Position numbers and translations under genes: made by a program. Below the pieces are notes generated by a model, which made no database searches, was not told where the DNA came from, and saw only the letters and a program-made list of their open reading frames with translations. From Pseudomonas sp. FP2196 (GTDB taxonomy: Bacteria > Pseudomonadota > Gammaproteobacteria > Pseudomonadales > Pseudomonadaceae): a stretch of 64,000 nt of DNA. Positions 56,603 to 64,000 of the stretch are shown one piece after another. The stretch's first letter is position 1; every line of letters starts with the position of its first letter. Location of the stretch: the NCBI RefSeq assembly GCF_030687715.1, contig NZ_CP117445.1, forward strand, positions 437,501-501,500. The letters are read 5' to 3'.

Positions 56603-57037
56603 TCAGATACCCTGGCTACGCAACCAAGCCATCAGTTGCGGCAACGGAAACGCACCACTCTGGCGCGCCACCTCCCGGCCGTTCTTGAACAGAATCAAAC
56701 TCGGAATCGAGCGAATCCCCAACTGCGCCGACAACTGCTGATTGGCCTCGCTATCGAGCTTGGCCAACCGGCACTTGCCCGCCAATTGCGCAGCCGCCTG
56801 CTCGAACACCGGCGCAAACGCCTTGCATGGCCCGCACCAGTCCGCCCACACGTCCACCAATAACGGCAGATCGCCCTTGATCTGGCTGGCGTAGTCGCCT
56901 TGCTTGAGTTCGAACGGTTTGTTCAGCAACACCGCGGATTTGCAGCGCCCGCACTTCGGCTGGTCGGCGAGGCGCTCGGCAGGGATGCGGTTGAGGCCGT
57001 TGCAGGTGGGGCAGGGGATGAGGAGTGGGTTGGTCAT
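56603..57037 (-). CDS. trxC: Thioredoxin 2
   Basis: 144 residues. The N-terminal zinc-binding part has two CXXC pairs (CPTC and CGRC), followed by a thioredoxin fold with active site WCGPC. Cytoplasmic disulphide reductant, often induced by oxidative stress in relatives. Slightly overlapping transcripts with the ParA gene are separated by a REP pair. Confidence 0.95.
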   Translation of the reverse strand: MTNPLLIPCPTCNGLNRIPAERLADQPKCGRCKSAVLLNKPFELKQGDYASQIKGDLPLLVDVWADWCGPCKAFAPVFEQAAAQLAGKCRLAKLDSEANQQLSAQLGIRSIPSLILFKNGREVARQSGAFPLPQLMAWLRSQGI

Positions 57038-57117
57038 GATCGGCTCGGAAAAATTTAACGATGCGTGTGCCTTATCTGGAGACGTACAAATCGCTTATCA
57101 AGATGGAGTCCAGCGCT

Positions 57118-58620
<1,503 letters not shown>

Positions 58621-58629
58621 TTAGACCGG

Positions 58630-61600
58630 TTAGTCGAGTTTGGCCGGCGGCGGCTCTCGCAGCGGTTTCTGCTCGTCGGGCACCGCCACGATGGTTTTGG
58701 CTTCGGGTTCGATCGGCACCATCTTGTATTCCTGGCCGTGGAGGTTCTTCAGATAAACCTCCATCTGCCGGAACGAGATGTTGATGTGCTGCTTCTTGAA
58801 CTCGCGATTGATGAATCGGTTGACCTCGTCCAGCACCGGGTTGCGGTCACCAAGGTCACGCACGTGCATGCGCAGTTCGTGGTCGAGGGTACTTTCGCCG
58901 AAGTTGAGGAAGTACACGTGCGGCTCGGGTTCTTTGAGCACGCGCGGGTTTTCCCGGGCAGCCTTGAGCAACAGTTCCTTGACCAGATCCAGATCGGAGC
59001 CGTAATCGACACCAAGCTTGAGCGTGACTCGGGTGATGGTATCCGTCAGCGACCAGTTGATCAGTTGCCCGGTGATGAACGTCTTGTTCGGGACAATGAT
59101 GTCCTTGCGGTCGAAGTCGGTGATGGTCGTGGCGCGGATGCGGATCTTGCTTACCGTGCCTGACAGGTTGCCGATGGTGATGGTGTCGCCGATCCGTACC
59201 GGACGTTCGAACAGGATCATGATGCCGGAGATAAAGTTCGCAAAAATCTCCTGCATGCCGAAGCCGAGACCGACCGAGAGCGCCGCCACCAGCCATTGCA
59301 ACTTGTCCCAGCTCACACCCAGGGTCGACAGGGTCGAGACAAAACCGACGCCGGCGATCACATACGACAGCAGCGTCGTGGTCGCGTAAGCACTGCCCTG
59401 CGCCAGATTGAGTTTCGACAGCACAAACACTTCGAGCAAGCCCGGCAAGTTGCGCGCCAGGGCGAAGGTGATGCCGATGATGATCAGCGCACCCAGCATG
59501 TCGCCAATGCTGATCGGCACCATGCTCATGTTGGCGCCGGTGCCGCTGGTGTATTCGTAGAGGGTGATGTTGTCGAGGTACGAGAACACTGAAATCAGGT
59601 CCGACCAGACCCAGTACAGCGCCGCGATAAAGCCGCCGAGCAGGGCCAGACGAATCAGGCGCAGAGACTGCTCGTTGACCTTTTCGATATCCAGGGTCGG
59701 CTCTTCGATCACCGCTTCGCCGTCGCCGGCCTCTTTCGCCGCTTGGCGTTTGGCCAAGGCGCGCTGATAGGCGAGACGTCGCGCCGCGACACTCAGACCA
59801 CGGACGAAAGTTGCTTCGATCACCAACCAGAACATCAGCAAGTAGAGGGTATTGATCAAGCGGTCGCTGAGTTTCAGCGCGGTGTAGTAGTAGCCGAAGC
59901 ACACCGCGACGAACAGGGCGATTGGCAGCAGGGTGAACATCACCCCGACAGCCTTGCGGAACAGCGAAGCGTTTTCGTGCGCCGGGCTGCTGATCAGCAA
60001 GCGACTGAGCAACCACGCCATCAACGCGTAGCAGGTCAGCACCACCGGCATGCCCAGCACATCGTCGGCGAGCGCCGCCGGTTGCAACTCGGCGACGGCC
60101 ACCACGGCGACCAGCGCCATGACCACCAGCCCGAGTCGGCGTACCCAGCCTTGAAGGAATTCGACCTGGGGTTTTTCCCAGCGGAAATGCAGCTCAGCCA
60201 CGCCACCCGGCGCAAGAATCCGGTAGGCGGTGTAGAACACCAGCCACGCCTGGCCCATTTGCAGCAGCGCCGCGCCCATGTTGGCGTTCTGGCCGCGGGC
60301 GTCGATCTGCAAGGCCAGACCGCACAGGCCCAGACCGAGCGCCACCGGCATCGCCAGCAGAATGTTGATCAGAATCGCCTGCGGCGTGTGCCACTGACTG
60401 TCGCGTTTGAAATGGCCGATGTCCTGGTGAACCTTGTTCAGCCGACCGTAGAGACTTTTGCGCCGCCACAGCAGTGCGCCGATCAGCAACGCCAATGGCA
60501 GGAACAGCAAGGGGCGCTGGGTCAGACCGTCGGTCAGTTCGCTCAGGCTGGATGCCCATGGCAGCGTGTCGACCTGACGTTTCAGTCGCTCCGGCACCGC
60601 ACGCATCCACTCCAGGTCCAGCGGCTTGTTGCTGGGAATCCAGAACATTTGTTCATCAAGCGTCGCACGCAGGCTCTGGGCGGTGCTCAGCAGTTGCTTC
60701 TGGTTGAGTTGCAGAGTGATCGATTCGTTGAGCATCGCACTCAGTTCGCGGTTCAGACGCTCCAGCAGGTCGACGCGAGTGTTGGCCAGATCCAGCAGAC
60801 TTTTGCGCAACTGCGGGGTGACTTGCTCTGGTGGCTGGGTGGCCAGCAGAGTGTCGACATAGGCCGCCGGATTGCTCAGCAGTTCACGCTGCTGGCTGAC
60901 GTCAAACTGATACAGGCGAATGTCGGCGATTTGATCGGCCAGATCGCGGTCGACCTTGAGCCGTGGCAGAGCCTGTTTCTGCTTATAGAGAATCTTCGAC
61001 AGCAACAGGCTGCCCTTGAGCACGTTGATCTGCTCATCCAGTGCCGAATCGCTTTGAGTCAACGTGTCGAGTTGCTGTTTGGTTTGCAGGTTCTGCTGAG
61101 TGACTTCGTTGAGGCGGTCGGTGCTCTTGAGCAGGTAGTCCGAGAGCTTGAGGTTGGCGGCGCTTTCGGTGGCAAGCAGGCTGCTGCTGCCGGCCTTTTG
61201 CGCTTCGATTGATTGCTGGGTAACGGTTTCCTGCGACTGCGCCAGACGCTTCTGGTTGATCAGGGTTTGCAGTTCCTGAATCTCGCGGTCGAGGCGGTCG
61301 GATTTCTCCGAGAGCAGGTCATGTTGGGCGTTGCCCAGATCCTGCAACTGGCTGTTGCCGGCCAGTTCCTGACGGCGCAGCGGGATCAGCGCATTCAGTG
61401 CCGCCAGTTCGGCGTTCAACTGGTCGCGCTGTTCGGCGCTGACAGTCTTGCCGGCGTCCTTGCCGGACTTGAGGATGTTGTTGATCTGCTGGATGCGCGT
61501 CTGGCTGGCGGAAATTTCTGCCTGGGCGCGTTCGGGGCGGGTCTGCGCAGTGATGATCAGGCTGTTGGCGTCGGCCAGGGCCTTTTGCAGATCACTTTGC

Positions 61601-61983
61601 TGGGTCGAGCGATCCGTGAGGATCTGCTCCAGCTGCGGGATCGACTCTTTGGGGAAACGCTGTGCCACCGGCACCACTGCAGTGGCCTTGAGGCGCGTCA
61701 GTTCGCGGGTACCCTCGATCGTCTGCTTCGGCGCCGTAGCCAATTGCTGCTTGAGGTCGATCAGCTTCTGCGCGTAATCACGCTGATTGTTCAACTGATT
61801 GAGCGTGCTCTGCAGGACGGATTGCAGGGACTTTTTATCGGCATCCGGCAGTTTGCTGTCGGCGAGCTTGTCCAGACTGGCCTGCACGGCGTCGCTGGAC
61901 GGTGGTTCGGCGGCATAAAGCGGGCCGACAGTAAGACTCAGGCCCAGCAGGGCCGCGGCGAAAAAGGAGCGCAGGGTAGGCAT
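58630..61983 (-). CDS. mscK: Mechanosensitive channel MscK/KefA type
   Basis: 1117 residues, the usual size for MscK/MscM. A Sec signal (about 1-24) precedes a long periplasmic coiled-coil domain (to about 480, Gln/Leu-rich). About eleven membrane helices follow, and the C-terminal MscS domain holds the pore helix and GLGFGMQEIFANFISG, then FERPVRIGD and IVPNKTFI. It opens under membrane tension to protect against hypo-osmotic shock. The C-terminal tail after residue 1080 is charged. Whether it is MscK or the YjeP/MscM paralogue is not fully settled. Confidence 0.88.
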   Translation of the reverse strand: MPTLRSFFAAALLGLSLTVGPLYAAEPPSSDAVQASLDKLADSKLPDADKKSLQSVLQSTLNQLNNQRDYAQKLIDLKQQLATAPKQTIEGTRELTRLKATAVVPVAQRFPKESIPQLEQILTDRSTQQSDLQKALADANSLIITAQTRPERAQAEISASQTRIQQINNILKSGKDAGKTVSAEQRDQLNAELAALNALIPLRRQELAGNSQLQDLGNAQHDLLSEKSDRLDREIQELQTLINQKRLAQSQETVTQQSIEAQKAGSSSLLATESAANLKLSDYLLKSTDRLNEVTQQNLQTKQQLDTLTQSDSALDEQINVLKGSLLLSKILYKQKQALPRLKVDRDLADQIADIRLYQFDVSQQRELLSNPAAYVDTLLATQPPEQVTPQLRKSLLDLANTRVDLLERLNRELSAMLNESITLQLNQKQLLSTAQSLRATLDEQMFWIPSNKPLDLEWMRAVPERLKRQVDTLPWASSLSELTDGLTQRPLLFLPLALLIGALLWRRKSLYGRLNKVHQDIGHFKRDSQWHTPQAILINILLAMPVALGLGLCGLALQIDARGQNANMGAALLQMGQAWLVFYTAYRILAPGGVAELHFRWEKPQVEFLQGWVRRLGLVVMALVAVVAVAELQPAALADDVLGMPVVLTCYALMAWLLSRLLISSPAHENASLFRKAVGVMFTLLPIALFVAVCFGYYYTALKLSDRLINTLYLLMFWLVIEATFVRGLSVAARRLAYQRALAKRQAAKEAGDGEAVIEEPTLDIEKVNEQSLRLIRLALLGGFIAALYWVWSDLISVFSYLDNITLYEYTSGTGANMSMVPISIGDMLGALIIIGITFALARNLPGLLEVFVLSKLNLAQGSAYATTTLLSYVIAGVGFVSTLSTLGVSWDKLQWLVAALSVGLGFGMQEIFANFISGIMILFERPVRIGDTITIGNLSGTVSKIRIRATTITDFDRKDIIVPNKTFITGQLINWSLTDTITRVTLKLGVDYGSDLDLVKELLLKAARENPRVLKEPEPHVYFLNFGESTLDHELRMHVRDLGDRNPVLDEVNRFINREFKKQHINISFRQMEVYLKNLHGQEYKMVPIEPEAKTIVAVPDEQKPLREPPPAKLD

Positions 61984-62017
61984 AGAGACCGGTCAAGCAA
62001 GTGAGAGTGGACGCAGT

Positions 62018-63760
62018 TTAGAGGAAGAGCCCGGGGCCCGGGCGACTTCCTTCGGGGAATCTGACGCCCACTTTGCCAATCTTGTTCCCGTCCATGACCG
62101 CGACGGTCCAGTGGGTGTTGTTCCACTCCACCTGGTCACCGACGATAGGAGCACCCCCGACTTTCTGGGCAATGAAGGCGCCAAGAGTCATGTCCGGATC
62201 GATGCCCTCGGCGTGCAGGCCGTAAAGTGCTGCAACAGCTTTAAGCTGGGCGTCTCCTTCGAGCACGAAGTCACCGAAGAAGCGCAGATCGAGGCCGCGT
62301 TGCGGCGCCTGGCTGAACAGTTTTCCGAGGGCTGGCAAGTTGTGTTCGTGGCCGATAACACACAGCAAATCATCGACTTCCAGCACCGTACTACCCGACG
62401 GATGGAGCAGTTGCTGGCCACGAAACAGGGCGGCAATACGTGTTCCCTCAGGCATTTTCAGTTCACGCAGGGGCGAACCGATGCACCATTTCTCGGCGCC
62501 GAGCTTATAAACGAACAGTTCCCACTCGCTGGTGACGTGTACTTCCAGTGCCGATCGGGAAATCGGTGCGGGCTCGGGCGGTACCGTCACCTTCAGCAGT
62601 TTGGCCACCCACGGCAGGCTTGTGCCCTGCAACAGCAGCGACACCAGCACGATAAAGAATGCGAGGTTGAAGTACAGCTGCGCATTCGGCAGCCCGGCCA
62701 TGAGGGGGAACACCGCGAGAATGATCGGTACCGCGCCGCGCAAGCCCACCCAGGAAATAAAGGCCTTTTCGCGGCCATGGAACGCCTTGAACGGCAGCAG
62801 GCCCACCACCACCGACAGCGGCCGCGCGAACAGAATCATCCACAGCGCCAGACCGAGGGCGGGCACGGCAATTGGCAGCAAATCATGCGGGGTAACCAGC
62901 AAGCCCAGCACGAGGAACATGCCGATCTGCGCCAGCCACGCCATGCCGTCGAGCATATGCAGAATGCCGTGGCGACTGCGCACCGGGCGGTTACCGATTA
63001 CCAGGCCACACAGGTAAACCGCGAGGAAACCACTGCCATGCAAGGCGTTGGTCAGGGCGAATACCACCAGACCGCCGGCGATCATCAGAATCGGATACAG
63101 GCCAGCGGCGAGGTTGATCCGGTTGACCAGTTGCAGCATCAGCCAGCCGCCGCCCAGGCCGATCACGCCTCCGATTCCGAACTCGCGGATCAGGTGCGTC
63201 AGCAGGCTCCAGTGCAAACCGGTCTGGCCGCTGGCGAGCATATCGATCAGGGTCACGGTGAGAAACACCGCCATCGGATCGTTGCTGCCGGATTCGATTT
63301 CCAGGGTGGCGGTCACCCTTTCGTTCAGACCTTTGCCGCCGAGCAGCGAAAACACCGCCGCAGCGTCGGTCGAGCCTACGATGGCGCCGATCAGCAGGCC
63401 TTGAATCATGTTCAAATCGAACAGCCACGCAGCCGCCATGCCGGTCAGCCCCGTGGTGATCAACACCCCGACCGTGGCCAGCGACAGCGCCGGCCATAAG
63501 GCCACGCGAAAACTTGAAACCCGCGTGCGCAAGCCGCCGTCGAGGAGGATCACTGCCAGTGCGAGGTTGCCGACCAGATAGGCCGTGGGGTAGTTATCGA
63601 AAATGATGCCGCCGCCATCGACCCCGGCCGCCATGCCGACCGCGAGAATGATGACCAGAATCGGAATGCCGAGACGGGAAGAAAGAGAGCTGACAAGAAT
63701 GCTTGCGCCTACCAGCAACGCGCCGATCAAGAACAGGCTGTTGATGGTCGTCGCATTCAA
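62018..63760 (-). CDS. cvrA: Potassium/proton antiporter CvrA (NhaP2)
   Basis: 580 residues. A CPA1-type antiporter domain with about twelve helices (including [14 protein letters not shown] and [12 protein letters not shown], the acidic ion-binding residues) spans 1 to about 395. A TrkA-C/RCK-C domain and a CorC/HlyC-type domain follow in the cytoplasm. The start is TTG 63760 with GGAG eight bases upstream; the nearby ATG at 63756 is out of frame. Confidence 0.92.
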   Translation of the reverse strand: MNATTINSLFLIGALLVGASILVSSLSSRLGIPILVIILAVGMAAGVDGGGIIFDNYPTAYLVGNLALAVILLDGGLRTRVSSFRVALWPALSLATVGVLITTGLTGMAAAWLFDLNMIQGLLIGAIVGSTDAAAVFSLLGGKGLNERVTATLEIESGSNDPMAVFLTVTLIDMLASGQTGLHWSLLTHLIREFGIGGVIGLGGGWLMLQLVNRINLAAGLYPILMIAGGLVVFALTNALHGSGFLAVYLCGLVIGNRPVRSRHGILHMLDGMAWLAQIGMFLVLGLLVTPHDLLPIAVPALGLALWMILFARPLSVVVGLLPFKAFHGREKAFISWVGLRGAVPIILAVFPLMAGLPNAQLYFNLAFFIVLVSLLLQGTSLPWVAKLLKVTVPPEPAPISRSALEVHVTSEWELFVYKLGAEKWCIGSPLRELKMPEGTRIAALFRGQQLLHPSGSTVLEVDDLLCVIGHEHNLPALGKLFSQAPQRGLDLRFFGDFVLEGDAQLKAVAALYGLHAEGIDPDMTLGAFIAQKVGGAPIVGDQVEWNNTHWTVAVMDGNKIGKVGVRFPEGSRPGPGLFL

Positions 63761-63866
63761 AGGCAGTACTCCAGAAGCGTAAAGACGGGCACAAACTGAC
63801 CATGCAGTCTGCGTGCCAGCGATTCTAACCTGTTGAAATGTGGTGCTGTCAAAAAGGTTTTTGGCA

Positions 63867-63949
63867 GATCAAAAGATCGCAGCCTGCGGCAGCTCCTACA
63901 GGGTGTACATGAGTCCCGTGCAGGAGCTGCCGCAGGCTGCGATCTTTTT
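63867..63949. repeat. REP-type inverted repeat pair
   Basis: GATCAAAAGATCGCAGCCTG at the left is mirrored at the right end; the unit matches 35640-35725. It lies between the cvrA start and the end of the chemoreceptor gene. Confidence 0.9.
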
Positions 63950-63960
63950 GCTTTTAAAGG

Positions 63961-64000
63961 TTAAAGGCTGAACCGCCCAACCATATTGTTCAGATCCAGC
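63961..64000 (-). CDS. C-terminal end of a methyl-accepting chemotaxis protein, partial
   Basis: The last twelve codons on the minus strand read LDLNNMVGRFSL followed by TAA at 63963-63961. This is the usual C-terminal tail of Pseudomonas chemoreceptors (a helix ending in VGRF). The rest of the gene is outside the window. Confidence 0.6.
   Translation of the reverse strand, partial: LDLNNMVGRFSL

Overview
This window is chromosomal DNA from a Pseudomonas of the P. fluorescens complex. The evidence is the mrcA / pilMNOPQ-aroK-aroB / gltBD / hemE gene order, high GC with strong third-position bias, and three families of Pseudomonas REP-type inverted repeats between genes. The assignment comes from recognition of gene order and repeats, not from a database search.

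Region 1 (1 to about 13.29 kb) is accessory DNA. At its right edge, on the minus strand, lie two consecutive tyrosine recombinases and a third protein that match the gamma-mobile-trio (GMT) arrangement gmtY-gmtZ-gmtX. A 65-residue reading frame precedes them and a YaaC-like gene follows. The cargo to the left is a plus-strand three-gene operon with overlapping or nearly overlapping ends: a large protein truncated by the window edge, an ABC-3C-type middle component, and a Rad50/SMC-like ATPase with a zinc hook. It looks like an ABC-three-component/Lamassu-type anti-phage module. Between cargo and recombinases is an AT-rich stretch with a T5orf172 (GIY-YIG) protein, a possible 27-residue hydrophobic peptide and a broken small gene. 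A complete IS3-family element (13288-14594) sits at the junction, inserted at the edge of a REP repeat.

Region 2 (14.6-36.2 kb) is core genome: PBP1a (mrcA) divergent from the type IV pilus assembly operon pilMNOPQ, then aroK, aroB and a DamX-like SPOR protein, gltB-gltD, hemE, and a divergent LysR/MFS pair resembling ynfL/ynfM.

Region 3 (36.3-55.3 kb) is a 20-gene minus-strand aryl polyene (APE) pigment cluster, nearly all genes overlapping by 1-25 nt. It runs from apeC (chain-length factor) to apeR (ketosynthase). It holds two ACPs, the type II PKS enzymes, an AMP-ligase fused to a hotdog dehydratase, an ammonia-lyase, acyl- and glycosyltransferases, a LolA-like protein, an MMPL exporter, a cation/proton antiporter-like protein, a flavoprotein, a methyltransferase and a DUF3261-like lipoprotein. 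An envelope lipoprotein gene lies 25 bp after apeR, and a paralogous exported protein follows it.

Region 4 (55.7-64 kb) is core or near-core: an orphan ParA-family ATPase, trxC, selO, an MscK-type mechanosensitive channel, a CvrA/NhaP2-type antiporter, and the last codons of a chemoreceptor at the window edge. I saw no rRNA, tRNA or CRISPR array.
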